Origin: Lycorma delicatula
Taxonomy: Eukaryota; Arthropoda; Insecta; Hemiptera; Fulgoridae
Assembly (NCBI RefSeq): GCF_047948215.1
Contig: NC_134460.1
Span: 125,873,324 to 125,937,323, forward strand
Direction: 5' to 3'
DNA: 64,000 nt
The position numbers and the translations under genes are program-made. Of the stretch, positions 1 through 10,950 are shown piece after piece; positions within the stretch are counted from its first letter, which is position 1; each line of letters starts with the position of its first letter. The notes beneath the pieces are model-generated. The model saw only the letters and a program-made list of their open reading frames with translations, was not told the DNA's origin and did no database searches.

Positions 1-505
1 GCGCTGGGGTATCTACGAGGGTTATTTTTTTCAAGGTCTGATCGGTCACGAAATTAAAACCAAAGTGAAAATAAAAAATGTTTTATTTGTTACAAGTACT
101 TTCAGAGTTATGCTATTTCTCTACATAGTCGCCACTCTGATTTAGACATTTGTCGTAGCGTGGTAACAACTTTCCAATACCCTCGTCATAAAACAGAGCT
201 GCCTGTGTTTTCAGCCATGTTTCTACGCTGGTCTGCAGCTCGATGTCTGTGCCAAAATGTTGTCCTCCTAGCCAGCGTTTCATGTGAGCAAAGAGGTGAA
301 AATCGGATGGAGCCAATTCCGGGTTGTATGGTGGGTGATCAAACACTTCCCAACGAAAACGCTGCAGGAGCTTCTTTGTTACAGCTGCAGTGTGCGGCCG
401 ATGATTGTCATGGAAAAAGACAATGCCTGATGACAACATTCCTCTCCGCTTATTCTTATTCACCCACCATACAGACCCAGTACACACCCAGGGTCTGCAC
501 ATGGG
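1..505 (-). mobile_element. mariner-type transposon, 3' half, cut by window edge
   Basis: The segment holds the C-terminal half of a mariner transposase followed, towards position 1, by about 110 bases of 3' flank. That flank contains a terminal-repeat-like string (TACGAGGGTTATTTTT near 13-28), and TACGAGGGT recurs at the end of the mariner relic near 35683. The 5' half is missing, because similarity stops near 500. The left end may lie outside the window, so the target duplication cannot be checked. Confidence 0.75.
110..502 (-). pseudogene. mariner transposase C-terminal fragment
   Basis: This is the C-terminal catalytic half of a mariner (D,D34D) transposase, the enzyme that cuts and pastes its own element at TA sites. 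About 110 codons are open. Visible family landmarks in order are the HDN-RPHTA block with the second catalytic Asp, the HPPYNPELAPSDFHLF block with the third Asp, and the WL-Q...Y-GI-LLPRYDKCLN...GDYVEK tail up to a stop near 110. A full mariner transposase has about 345 residues; the DNA-binding domain and first catalytic Asp are absent. Upstream of the RRG-LSSG segment the sequence no longer matches the family, so this is a 5'-truncated and non-functional copy. The last third has no internal stop, suggesting moderate age. Family assignment is secure; activity is excluded by the truncation. Confidence 0.85.
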
Positions 506-1465
506 CGAAATCTCTCCTAATGTAATGTTAAAAGAGTTTTAATACATTATTCTACATCTAGTTTTTCAAAATGAATGTAAGATGAGAAATTTTTTATATT
601 TTATTTGTTAGAGAGGTTTACATCTATTGAAAAAGGGATCTACACATACAGAAATTTCATTACAATTAAAGTTAGTTTCTTAAATATTATCAGATCTACT
701 TCTTAAGTAAGTTTAAGTAACTTACTTAAGTAACTTTAAGTAAGTAAGTAAGTAAGTTAAGTTTAAGTAAGTAAGTAAGTAAGTTTAAGTTTTAAACTTT
801 AGTAGTTTTTAAGATTAGACATTATAATTTTATTAAGTGAAAAGCATTTGCAGTTACATACAAAAAATAAACCCCCTCTGATTTTCTTCATACAGTCCTC
901 CCAGAAGGTCTGACTAAAAGAATCTTTTATTAAAAGCAGCTGACACTATCTTAGCAAAATCAATACTGCTTAGACTTTTAAAGGCAATAATTTTGAAATT
1001 TCTACTCGGTATAATTGTGTATGTATGAGAAAAGGTACAAAGAAAAAAGGCTAAAATCTGCTCAGGGCTACTGTTTGGTAGATTAATACAATCATATGAT
1101 GAACCATAATTAATAAATTTGGGCTACTGAACACAAGCTAAACATAATTTTGTAGTGAATGGAGGAAAACAATGAAGTTACCAGTCAAAGTATTAACATA
1201 TGTTACTGCGATGATACATAATCATTTCATGATTTATTACATGTATTAAAAATAAAACAGTTCAATAATGTACATTGTTTACAAAATATCTTAGTAATAC
1301 AAATTTTAAATAAATTTCAGTTCTAATGGGAAGGAGTAAAAATGATGTTTTTTTTTTACATTCCAGTTCATAAAAAGGCATTCTCATCAAAAAGAAATGT
1401 AATGTATTGAATTAAAGTTAAATAAATACAATAAGTGATTTTTCAATTATATAAATTCTTTTTAG
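506..1465. other. AT-rich non-coding stretch
   Basis: Apart from the TAAG-type simple repeat listed separately, no gene, RNA or recognisable element was seen. Both strands are full of stops. Confidence 0.6.
702..795. repeat. TAAG/TTAAG simple repeat with inverted segments
   Basis: Imperfect tandem GTAA/TAAG units, partly as AAGTAACTTACTTAAG so that the two strands can pair locally. This is a short degenerate microsatellite. Confidence 0.85.
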
Positions 1466-1750
1466 TGTGAAATGTGTTTAAAACATGTGATTAAAAAAAT
1501 GTCTTCTACCGTTTCAGAAATTAAAATATTTGTTCTTCAAAGAATAAGAAAGAAATATAACCAAAATAGTGTTTTACTGATTTATTACAATAAACTTATT
1601 CAGGCATATTCAGACAAGTGGCATCTATCTCCGATTCATAAATCTATCTCAGATTTATGCAATTTAACAGTAGGAAATATGCCAGAAGTCATAGCTGATG
1701 AAGAAATCATAATACAGATGATTTGTAGTAATTACCCTAGTTACTGGTAA
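1466..1750 (+). CDS. candidate terminal exon of an unrecognised gene
   Basis: An open reading frame of 94 codons starts immediately after a TTTTTAG acceptor-like site (1460-1465) and runs to TAA at 1748-1750. An AATAAA lies about 270 bases downstream near 2016. Composition is protein-like, unlike the low-complexity ORFs nearby: mixed charged and hydrophobic residues, a TVSEIKIFVLQRI segment, then SVLLIYYNKLI, and a W/Y-rich end (SNYPSYW). The middle could form beta-alpha-beta structure, but I do not recognise the family and assign no function. The first in-frame ATG is 1472. No upstream exon with a matching donor was identified. If real, the gene runs towards the phosphatase gene on the other strand. 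It could also be a chance ORF or an old transposon fragment. Confidence 0.35.
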   Translation, partial: CEMCLKHVIKKMSSTVSEIKIFVLQRIRKKYNQNSVLLIYYNKLIQAYSDKWHLSPIHKSISDLCNLTVGNMPEVIADEEIIIQMICSNYPSYW

Positions 1751-2500
1751 ATTTACTGAACTTCTATCATAGATTATCGATGATCTTAAATGAGAATGGT
1801 AAACTACAGGGATGAGAAGCATGTACTGGGAAAGATGGTACATTACTCTTCTAAAGCAATCCCTTTGTGAGTTGATCATCCATTTCCTCCACCACCCTCT
1901 TTCCATTCCCTCAAACCCCTTGAATAGGATAACATAGGACATAGGTAACACTAACTCCAACTGTGACAATGTGTAGGCACCATCTCAGAGTGAAAAGAAA
2001 GGAATTTTATTTCTTAATAAAATATATGTCAAAGTACTCTTAATTAAATTCTATATTTTTATATGAGTAGTTCCAAAAACTCATATAATTTTTTCCCTAA
2101 ATGTAATATCAATAAAATACTTAAAATTTTAATATTACTAAAAATATATAATTAATATACGAAAAACTACAAAAAAATTATTCTCAATAAAGCAATCAAT
2201 AATCATAAATATTTAAGAGTAATGAATAACTTTTTTGTGTAACATTTTTGTTGAAGTAAGTTTGGTGCATAATAATATATTGAAAGCAAACTATTTAAAA
2301 AGTAAAACTAAATACTAACCAAAATTTTATAATAAGTATGATTATTTAAAAATCTGAACAGAACTGATATTCTAACATTAATAATAAAATTATTCATTTT
2401 CTGTAATGGTAAATTTTCTTTTTAATTTCATCTGAATGTATAAATGAATCCTGTTCAATAAATAGTGGATGAATAAATTTGTAAAAAAACACTAAATTCT
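1751..2500. other. possible 3' UTR then AT-rich spacer
   Basis: The segment contains AATAAA near 2016, which could end a transcript from the exon candidate at 1466-1750. The patch at 1800-1990 is richer in GC but not recognised. The rest is AT-rich without features. Confidence 0.4.
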
Positions 2501-2503
2501 ATC

Positions 2504-2868
2504 TGAGTTGAAGCAATTTTGAGTGCAAATTGTTTCACGGCTGAAAGAAGTAAATTAATTCACTGCTTTACATTCTGCCCCAGCATTTCTTATGATTGTG
2601 ATTCATATGTTTCTTTCTTTGTTAGTAATGATGTTCAACATTCAGTCAATCCCTGTGGTGAACCGAGTGAATATATTTCTTCTACAGTTGAATATCATGC
2701 GTAGTTACATGGGTATGTTGACATGCAATCATATATTTGGCTCATTGAAGTCAACAGGAAAAAGTAACTTTTCCCAGGTAAGTAAAGTAGGTCATGGAAT
2801 TTGTTATTTTTGAATATCTATTATATTTAATGGTGACTTGTGACCTATGTCAAGTACTTATAACCATT
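2504..2868 (+). repeat. unrecognised coding-like repeat, copy 1
   Basis: One of several related segments (others near 16560, 20870, 26700 and 27275-27530). It starts with CTGAGTTGAAGCA and a TTTCAC box. It carries the degenerate frame C-G-E-P-S-E-Y-I...V-E-Y-H and ends with the conserved string GACTTGTGACCTATG near 2834. Translation of the best frame has stops, so this copy is dead. A SINE has inserted just downstream. The family is not one I recognise; see the matching finding. Confidence 0.55.
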
Positions 2869-2880
2869 ACAGTTAAACAG

Positions 2881-3177
2881 TTTTCCTTTTTTCCTGTTTT
2901 GCCTCTGGGAATTACTGTCAGGTATTACTTGAGGATGAATGGGGATGTATATATAAGTGTAAGTGAAGTGTAGTCTTGTACAGTCTTACGTCGACCATTT
3001 CTGAGATGTGTGGTTAATTGAAACCCAACCACCAAAGGACACCAGTATCCACGATCTAGTATTCAAATCCATACAAAGGTAACTGCTGCCTATACTAGGA
3101 CTTGAACGCTGGAACTCTTGACTTCCAAATCAGCTGGTTTGCGAAGATGTGTTCACCACTACACCAACCCAGTGGGT
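2881..3177 (-). mobile_element. tRNA-derived SINE with perfect 12-bp target duplication
   Basis: A full-length SINE on the minus strand. Read in that direction it opens with a tRNA-like head: an A-box-like TGGTGTAGTGGTGAACACATC and a B-box GTTCAAGTCC. A body follows (TAGATCGTGGATACTGGTGT, then TTTCAATTAACCACACATCT) and an A-rich tail at 2881-2890. The 12-base string ACAGTTAAACAG occurs perfectly at 2869-2880 and 3178-3189, just outside the ends. This marks a target-primed insertion. SINEs borrow LINE machinery and are transcribed by RNA polymerase III. The intact duplication suggests a fairly recent event. The same body recurs at 5845-6050. Confidence 0.9.
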
Positions 3178-3389
3178 ACAGTTAAACAGTCTGTTCGAAA
3201 GTAACTATACATCTATATAAACATGACTATAAGTGGAGGGATTGTATTCCATACACTGAGAGTAATGTTTTCTGCAAAGGTTGCTAATCCTGCAATGTGT
3301 GCAGTTATCTTTCACAATCCAGTCAGGCCAGTGAGCTTGAGATAAGTTGTGTCTGGTTCTTTGTTGTTCATTGCCCTCAAACAATTGGG

Positions 3390-4345
3390 ACCTTGTCTTT
3401 CCATGTGTGCTCAAAATGGTATTAACTTTAGAACAGATGTATTCTCATTGAATATATCTTCCACGAGCAAGGTGAGTACATAAAGGCATCGAATGACCAG
3501 TTTTCTGTTTAATTTCCAGGTACATCGGTTCCTAATCGATATAGTGTAGGCATTCTATAGAGAAATTTAGAGAGACAGGACTGGTAAAAGATGGGAATGA
3601 AGTGATAGACCATCAGTATTCGATAAAGAAAAACTGCAAGACATCAGCTACTATGCAATGTAGTTCAAAAAGTCAATGCAAAATTTAGCCCAACAGAAAA
3701 ACATCAGTGTTGCAACTGTAAACAGGGCAGTTTGTAAGCTCAGTCTTATTCTATATAAAGTGAAAGCAGTTCAAAAGTTACTGGCCACAGATTCAATACT
3801 GCGAATTCAATACTGTGAATGATTTTAACAGTTTCAAGCAGATAAATCTGACAATATTTTTACTATGTTTTCTTTACCGATCAGGGATGGTTCAGAGTAT
3901 GTGCAGATACACAACTTACATTCAATTATTCAGAAGAATAGTTGGTCCAATATTCTTTTTTGAAACCATTCATCAGTTCACCAGAGAACTGACTGAGGAT
4001 GAAGTTAATAAATGTTTGGATTCAACAAGACAGCATGACTATGTTTACAGCCAGGTAGTCCATGAAGTTACTGGAAGAGGTTTACAGATATCGAATCATT
4101 TCTAAGGGCTTGAGGCCACCTTGTTCAATGGATTTAAGCCCACTGGATTTTTATTTCTGAGGTTATGAAAAAAGTAATATTTATCAAGGAAACCCTCATA
4201 GCCTTCTGGAATTTCAAAATGCTATTCATGATTTCATCAAGAACATTCCTAATGAACAACTTGTGGGAGTTTTCAAGAAGAAATGCATGCACATATGTCT
4301 GAATGTTCAAAGGGGCAATTTCCAACAACTAATGCAAAATAAGAC
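3390..4345 (+). pseudogene. decayed Tc/mariner-like transposase (DUF4817-type)
   Basis: This is a broken DDE transposase. A start-like block (MVLTLEQ) near 3417 is followed by a degenerate helix-turn-helix region with an EKFRETG-like string. Next comes the RRIVGPIFF-E block near 3930-3965, which in this family precedes the second catalytic Asp. A frameshift leads to RPPCSMDLSPLDFYF (near 4110-4150, the third catalytic Asp region). The end is an Asn/Gln-rich RGNFQQLM tail at about 4310-4335. At least three frames and several stops are needed to read it, so it is an old relic. The product would have cut and pasted its own element. The WPPRSPDL-like and GNFQQL/GHFEHL tail blocks match the relics at 18043-19080, 36376-36699 and 50242-51170. 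Terminal inverted repeats were not identified. Confidence 0.75.
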
Positions 4346-4499
4346 AACAATGTTATGTTTTATTGTACTAATGTATAATAATTACTTTTTAAACACACTG
4401 TAGTACTTACTATACACTTAAACCATAAAATCTACTCTTATCAAAAATGTAGGTGCTATTACTAAATATTTATGGTAAAAAGAATTTTCTTAAGAGTGT

Positions 4500-4680
4500 T
4501 ATTTATTTATTTATTTCACCAAGTAACACCATACTGTTGCTCAGTTACGTATGGAATTTTTTTTTGTTGTGAATGGAAACTGGCAAAGCCTGACAACTGA
4601 TATTAGAATCCAAACCTTTTAGATGAAAGAGAGAGATGGACTACACTCCTGATCTGGATGTCAGGAGTTTTTCATATTAA
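4500..4680 (-). mobile_element. possible SINE with AATA tail
   Basis: On the minus strand a B-box-like GGTTTGGATTC is followed downstream by a short body and an (AATA)n tail (4500-4516 on the plus strand). The A-box is weak and no target duplication was found. Confidence 0.4.
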
Positions 4681-4689
4681 AATAAAAGA

Positions 4690-5840
4690 AATGTTAACTG
4701 CAATGTTATTTGAAATACAGCACAAAAAATAAATACATGGAACTACTTTTAAATTGGATATACTTTCAACTGTAACTGGTGTACTCTATTGATCTATTTG
4801 AAAAGTGTCAAATAAGTCACAAGTGTGTGTATATCTGTACCAATATAATATTGGAGCAAAGATTACAAAGAAAAATTGACATAAAATAAATCTAGAAACA
4901 AATATAGGCTATAGGAAATCAAAACCATTCCAGAAAAACTAACCTTCTGTGAATCAAAAATAAATTGTTTTATTTACTGTTAAATAAAAAAACTCTAAGA
5001 TTTATACAACATGATATGCGAAAGTTAACAGAGATATTTTTAAAGTGAAAAGTTACAAAAGATCAGCGAAATGTTATAAATTATAATGGTATTATGATGA
5101 GGTGATTAAAAAAATCATGGAAAAATTTAAGTTTAATTTAAACTCAGATTTTACTAATTTCTGTCATTCTATGACTCAATCAGAAATTAACAACAAATCA
5201 CCTAATATTTCTACTAAGCAATATATAAAAGTGGTATGTAAAAATTATTATATAACAATATTTGATAAATAGTAAACATAATATACTTCTTTTAAGTCAA
5301 ATAACTTTTAGTTATTTTAAAAAGTTAAAATAATGAATTCCTAATAAAATCAATATAACTAAAAGTAATTACAACTGTTTATTTGTTATTTATAACTTCA
5401 ATATTAATAATTAATATATTTAGTATTTAAAAAAATTAAATGTCGAGCATTCATCAGCTCAATTTATGAAACAAAATAAAAGTCTCATCAATAAATAAGA
5501 AATTATATATTTTTTTTAAATCTCAGATTTATTGAAAAAGTTATTTTTTCAAAAAAATTTCAGTAATAAGGAATGTTTTTTAAAAAATAAAAAAATCCCA
5601 TTAATCGCTATCAAGGAGTCGTACATGATTGTTTTCATAGTCACTCATACGCTGCGTCAATACATCCTCATATCATCACCATGGGACTTCCTAGTGACAC
5701 TTCTTCTTTTATAGTTCTGTAAGCTGAACTGGGTGCCTTCTTTTCTATTTCAACTAGATTCCTCATCTTTTTTCCAAAGATCTACTTAAAAGACTTATTC
5801 TTACACTGTTTTTGCTTTCTTTTCAATCAATTTCATTGAT
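4690..5840. other. AT-rich non-coding stretch
   Basis: No coding, RNA or mobile-element signature was recognised. The 60-codon open frame near 5532 is low in complexity and starts in AT-rich sequence. Confidence 0.55.
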
Positions 5841-5844
5841 GTTG

Positions 5845-6050
5845 ACAGTGGCGTGGGGAGTACAGAGTTGTTTTATACAGATTTGAATATTAGATCGTGG
5901 ATTCCAGTGTTCTTTGGTGGTTAGGTTTCAATTAACCACACATCTCAGGAATGGTCGATCTGAGACTGTACAACATTTGTATTCGTACATATCATCCTCT
6001 GAAGTAATACCTTACGGTGGTTCTGGAGGTTAAACAGAAAAATAAAAAAG
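5845..6050 (+). mobile_element. SINE, 5'-truncated copy
   Basis: The body matches the SINE at 2881-3177 in the opposite orientation: TTAGATCGTGGATTCCAGTG, TTCAATTAACCACACATCTC, then CATCCTCTGAAGTAATACC and a GGAGGTTAAACAGAAAAATA tail. The tRNA-like head is lost. The 3' module also recurs in the copy at 47776-47945, so that region is shared between SINE subfamilies. Confidence 0.8.
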
Positions 6051-6600
6051 TGGGGTGGAAAGCTGAGTTCCCTCCTGATTAGAGGATCAGGGAGATAAGG
6101 CAGCTGTGAGCTTACTCTATCAAGATCTAGGGCCGTCCATTTTGGATTTTGGTGGGTGCTGTACTACAGGTAAGGCTATCAGAGGTCTCAATAATAATTT
6201 TACATAACCTAGGAAAGATGGTAAACTGCAACCCCAAGCTGATGGTTCCACCACACTTTGAATGACTTGGAGTAGTATCCTGAAACTCGTAATGATATGA
6301 AGAAGACAGAATAGGAAGTACAGAGATAGGACAGCTTGCAAAGCTAGTCAGAGGAGCCTCTGCTTGCAAGATTCGTAGGGGTAGTATGAGATTACATCTG
6401 GTCAGAGAGCCTGAGTTAAGCCAATTTTGGCTAAATCCAGCATCATGTTTTGAGAGGGGGAGGGGTTTAACTGGTACAATCCTGACACTAAGTCTGTTTG
6501 GGTAGGTTTGTTTGTCAAGAGATGTCTCTCCTTCTCTGAGAAAAAAAATGACCATAGAAGTTAATGCCACTTAAAAAAAATAATAAATAAATAAAAAAAA
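6051..6600. repeat. GC-richer unclassified segment ending in an A-rich tract
   Basis: Sequence composition rises here, and the segment ends in a long A-rich tract (6572-6610), as retroelement 3' ends do. The minus strand is open for 147 codons across 6127-6570, but its translation resembles no family I know. I read it as an unclassified retroelement 3' region, not a gene. Confidence 0.35.
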
Positions 6601-9069
6601 ATAAAAAAACAATTTTATTTTAATTTGTCAATATCTTTAAGAAGGAGTTAAAAATTTTTAGGAATAAAAATGTTAAACTAGAGGGTGATCTGCAAGTAAA
6701 AGCTTAATACATGAGTGCAACTGTTCAAAGGTCACTTCAAGCTGCCTTTTCTTACAATGTTATTATTACTTTGGAACTTATACTGGCATAAGCTACTGAG
6801 TTTAATAAGACTACTTTTCACTAAAAGAAATAAGGATTTTATTTTTCTATTTTGATTATAAATAGCTAAAATAAGCTAAATTTGTTTTAAAAATTTAATG
6901 TAGCTATCTTGAAATGGGGTTTGTAGGGATTGTGTTCATTTCATAAAGTGTACTTTTTTAATTCCTGTAATGCTGTATAGAAAGTGTTGTTAATTATAAT
7001 CAACAACAAAATGCTGATCAGAAAACAGATGAACAAGCTACTAAAAAGAACTTTCTCTACAATTAAAATTTACTTATCTGATTTCACTTCAATCTTTCTT
7101 CCACAACAGAAGTCAAGCACTAACCTTTTATACCACTCTGACACAAATTAAAGTTTATTAATTTATTACAAAATCTGTTAATCTTTAAAATTATATTAAA
7201 CTATTCTAATTTCTAATAAAAATGAATTTCAAGTATAAGAAAACTCTAATTTTGAAAAGCTACAGAAAAAAATTAGTCAAAACTAAAATATTGAATGTTA
7301 ATTAAAAATCATATTCATAGTAATGAAATTATTACTTTTTTTTAATAATACTGCAATATATATTAAAAAATTCTTGTGCAAAAATTACTACTTCTAATAA
7401 AATACCACTAATTTTAAAAGCTTCAAAACAGAGCAGTGTGTCCAGCTGGTACTGCTACGTATTATCATATTAAATGTTACATGTTATAAACCTTACCTAA
7501 ATATATAAATTGAAAATGTCATTGACGTTTTTTAGGAGGAGGAGCCCTGAAAGAATTTAAAAAATTTAACAATTTATACCAAACTATATTACTTGTTCAT
7601 AAAAATAAAATAATGAACAATACTAAAAAATATAAAAATTTAAATTTGTCATTTCTGAGAAAAAGAAAAACAATTGTCCCTAAAAAAAAAAAAATACTTA
7701 AAACCTTTTAAAATTCTTTTCAAATAATTTTTACTCATAATTAATTAATCATAATTTTTCATTTTTTCAATATAGAGAAAACTAACATATGAAAAGATGT
7801 AAATAAAAAATTTTAAAAAGTGGGGTAAAAGTTAAAACATAACATTATTAAGTAATAAAAACAATAATTAACCAAATGGAAACGGAAATTTAAGCTCTCT
7901 AAAAAAAAATATGGACACTGTGTAATTCATTCATTTAATAAATCAAGAATAATGAACTAATTGCTAAAGAGAATTTATCCCCAAAAAAAAAATACTACAT
8001 AATATCATAGTTACAGCCATTTTCTGTTTTTACTGCAATATAAGTACGGGAATTTAAGAGTTATAAAAGAAGAAATTAGGATTGTTGGTGCCTTATTATA
8101 GCCAAAGAAATTTTTTTTAATGAACAATGAATTTCATAAACTCATTCAATATAGTTTAAGTGAATACATCAGAATGTTTAGTAAAGTTATGTTGCTACTA
8201 AACATAATAAATATTAGTTGCAGTTTGTTATGAAAAATACAACAAAACTTGATTAAAAATCAGTGTCCAAAAAAAAAAAGACATTAATGCCACCTAATTT
8301 TCTTCAAAGGATACTTTTGTATTATTTCCATAAATTAGTATAATATTTAATCAATTGAGTTTCTTTTGTTGTAAAGAAAATATCTTTAGTTATTACAAAA
8401 TTCCAGTAAAGCTCAGTGCAATTTGTGTACGGAAATGAAATTAAGTTTATTCAACAATTATATCTTCTGTAGTGCCAGTGTAAGTGCAGTTCACCATTAT
8501 TTACTAGGGAAATCTTAGTTTATATACTGTAGAACAACTGAAACCTTCTACTAAAATTTTATAAAAATATACAAGACTTCATTGTAACATTGAAAAAACA
8601 ATTTGATAAGAAAATATAATGAGCAGGAAGCTATTAAATGCATGAAATAAACACATTTTAAGGAAAGTCTTTATTTTTACACATAACTGCATTTAATGCT
8701 CATGCACATATTGAGTGTAGGATAGAATGAATAAAATAAATGATTACCAGATTCACTAGGAAATGAATGAAAAAGGACATTAAGTATCTAAAACAGCCAG
8801 GTCATCATATTATTCCTTGGCTGACCTATTTGTACGAATTTTATAAGTTAAAAAGAACTGTAAAATATTAATACATTTTATATAAAATATTAAGTACATT
8901 AGCACAGATAAGTAATTGAAATAAAATAAAAAAATAAATAAATAAAATAGGATATCAGCATCTGATCCTACTTTTAAAGTAATACAACAAAACAACTAGT
9001 GTTATAATACTGGTTTAATTTTTTTCAATACGATAATTTTTAAATAGTACAGTTATGCTATAAGCCTAC
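6600..9069. other. AT-rich spacer / 3' flank of the phosphatase gene
   Basis: Nothing coding was recognised. If the phosphatase exon at 9070-9248 ends at the TAG at 9066-9068, part of this stretch is its 3' UTR; a minus-strand AATAAA lies near 8669. The rest is AT-rich with homopolymer runs. Confidence 0.45.
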
Positions 9070-9248
9070 CTCTTGCTGGGTGATCGGCAAAGGCCAGTTG
9101 GACATACTTCACCCATTGCACACTTGCCTTCGCAGACTTCTTTAGATAATAATAACCCCTGATATGAAGTGAGCATTATTTTACACTGTTCTTCATCACT
9201 TGCAACCAGTGCAAGAGAAGGAAATCTTTCCTTTAATCTTCTCCGCTC
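9070..9248 (-). CDS. DUSP22: dual-specificity phosphatase (DUSP15/22-like), C-terminal exon
   Basis: This exon follows 11530-11701 on the minus strand. It is preceded by TTTACAG (acceptor AG at 9249-9250) and keeps phase 0 across the junction (...SRLLE | ERRRLKERFPS...). It encodes about 60 residues after the catalytic domain, ending in a Cys-rich stretch CEGKCAMGEVCPTGLC. As I recall, insect DUSP15/22 proteins carry a similar Cys-rich tail after the catalytic core. The 3' boundary has two readings. AG|GTAGGC at 9070/9069 is a usable donor. Reading through gives a TAG stop at 9066-9068, making this the last exon (ending SPSKR). The protein would dephosphorylate Tyr and Ser/Thr residues on signalling proteins. 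DUSP15 and DUSP22 cannot be separated from this fragment. Confidence 0.8.
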
Positions 9249-9375
9249 CTGTAAACATATTTATTATTAATAATAAAGATGTAGATTATAATTAAAGAGT
9301 TTAATAAAGAATTTTAACTGAAATGAAAAAAAATCTAATTCTGAAAGATGGTAAAGCGCATGTGTATGTATGTTA

Positions 9376-9500
9376 TCTATACTATTATATAAAGAGGAAG
9401 AGGGTTTTTGATTGTTCAGGACAAAAAACTACTCAATCAATCACAACAAAATTTTTACCCATGTTTCTTAGCGTAACTGAGGTTTTTAGATATATTTCAT
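9376..9500 (+). repeat. possible Helitron 5'-end-like fragment
   Basis: The string ATCTATACTATTATATAAAG followed by a GAGGAAGAGGGTTTTTGATTG stretch resembles the AT-rich 5' starts seen in many insect Helitrons. No matching CTRR 3' end was found, so the call is tentative. Confidence 0.3.
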
Positions 9501-9709
9501 CATAAAAAATCTCAAAAAGAAAAATACATATATGCAGTAGTGGAAATTTGCCAGTTGAAGCACTAACTTTAATGAACTGTGAGTCTCTATCACCATGTGA
9601 GCTGGGTTTGAACTGAATTATTCGAATTAATAATATTACAAAAATAATAGAATTAAATTTATGTTAAATAAAATAATATTAAATAAATTAAAAAAATCTC
9701 TGTTTAACA

Positions 9710-9900
9710 ATAATGGGCTTCCCATGGGGACTGCATGTGAGGGTAGAGTGGTGAAATATGGAGCACCTCGTAGAAGGCTAGATCAATTATCACCATCAAC
9801 CGGTAACATACGAGGTTCCCCTGGGACGCTGTTTTGGGAGGTGCGATGGGGTGCTCTTAAAATATCTCTGCAAACAACGTCCATTTTTCAAAATTAAAAT
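9710..9900. repeat. GC-richer unclassified repeat fragment
   Basis: A block much richer in G and C than its surroundings. It includes GAGCACCTCGTAGAAGGC and TTCCCCTGGGACGCTG and is abruptly bounded by AT-rich DNA. The open frame across it has no recognised motif. It is probably retroelement debris within the intron. Confidence 0.35.
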
Positions 9901-9959
9901 GGGGTATTTGTTAATAGGTTGAAGGCTAATCTTTACACGTATCAGGTACCCTCTCGATC

Positions 9960-10420
9960 TAATAGTTCACAGTTACAAGGAAATATGTATATGTAAATAT
10001 ATATATAAAGATTATCCATTTATTTGTCATGGCATCGTGTAAGAACCAACCAACCAATTACTTTCAAATTTGCTAGATACATTTGTGTTATTCCAGGGAA
10101 GGTTTTAAGCCATCGACTGAGGCCCTAGCTCCCTTGAAGGTTAAGATATTAAAAATATTCATTATTTTTTTGCCCCCAAGAAAGGCAAAGTTATTAATTA
10201 AAGATATTCATTATTGAAAAAATAGATTAATCCTTTTACTTCATTATTATATTTCTGCCACTGCGGCAAAGAAATAAGTTATGAATTTTTCATCGTCAAA
10301 GGTGTGTGTACTTTAGTTGCCATTATTCTACCTTTTGTAATTTAGTTTCTTTTTCAGGTTTCTGTAAAGCCTGACTACTATAATTATTATTTATCAGTAT
10401 ATTCTCACAAGCATGAGGAT
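9960..10420 (+). repeat. possible non-autonomous Helitron-like fragment
   Basis: TATATATATAAAGATTATCC is followed by CATGGCATCGTGTAAGAACC and a CTTTCAAATTTGCTAGATAC block. This layout resembles the Helitron 5' region at 47090-47188, where an AT start precedes a GATT...CTCAAATTT block. There is no clear 3' terminus. Confidence 0.3.
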
Positions 10421-10429
10421 ATTATACCA

Positions 10430-10950
10430 GGGAGTGGAGCCCTCTGGGTAGATAGGAATGGCGACCGAAGTGAGCTCTGTGGGTGTCCAGGGTGTCAATC
10501 CTCCTGGCAAATTGGGAATGGTGTGCGAAGCTCTGTGACTATAGGGTAAACCCCTTGGCCCCAAGGAGCCCCCAAGTTGGTTCTGGGATTCATCTGGGCT
10601 GACCTGAGCCCCAAGGGTCCAGGTTCTGGCTACACAGGCTGGCTGGTATATATAAATATATCGAATTTAAAAGTATCTAAGCTGAAAAATTAAAAAATAA
10701 ATTCTGAGATATTTTGCATTTTCTTTATCATGTGACTAATATTTTACTCGAGTTACTCCTTGGGAGATTAGTCATTGAGTTCTTCTCCCTATGAGATTCC
10801 CCTTCAGTCTGTTCACTGAAGACCTTTTGGTGCTAGTGCCTTTCGGTCTAGCAGAAGTTTGCCTGATGGGACCCTAGTTTTTTTGAGGGTCCAATGCACT
10901 CCCTTCATGGAGGGAGTCGCATATGATAGCTGTAGGTGATTGCCTGACTA
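10430..10950. repeat. two GC-rich unclassified blocks
   Basis: Blocks at 10430-10640 and 10745-10930 are rich in CCCC/GGGG strings (CCCCTTGGCCCCAAGGAGCC, ATGGAGGGAGTCGC). Their composition resembles the gag-like relic near 57 kb, but no coding motif can be read. They are probably retroelement remains in the phosphatase intron. Confidence 0.35.

Noticed and set aside
2767..2783. Perfect consensus splice donor CAG|GTAAGT
   Set aside because: It lies inside the unrecognised repeat copy; no exon with an intact frame leads into it.
3205..3414. Minus-strand 69-codon frame with CTHCRISNLC and later Cys, reminiscent of a piggyBac C-terminal Cys-rich domain
   Set aside because: Cys spacing does not fit the family, there is no DDE core nearby, and TTAA-flanked ends were not found.
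6127..6570. 147-codon minus-strand open frame
   Set aside because: No recognisable motif; the segment looks like a retroelement 3' region ending in an A-rich tract, and the opposite strand is equally repeat-like.
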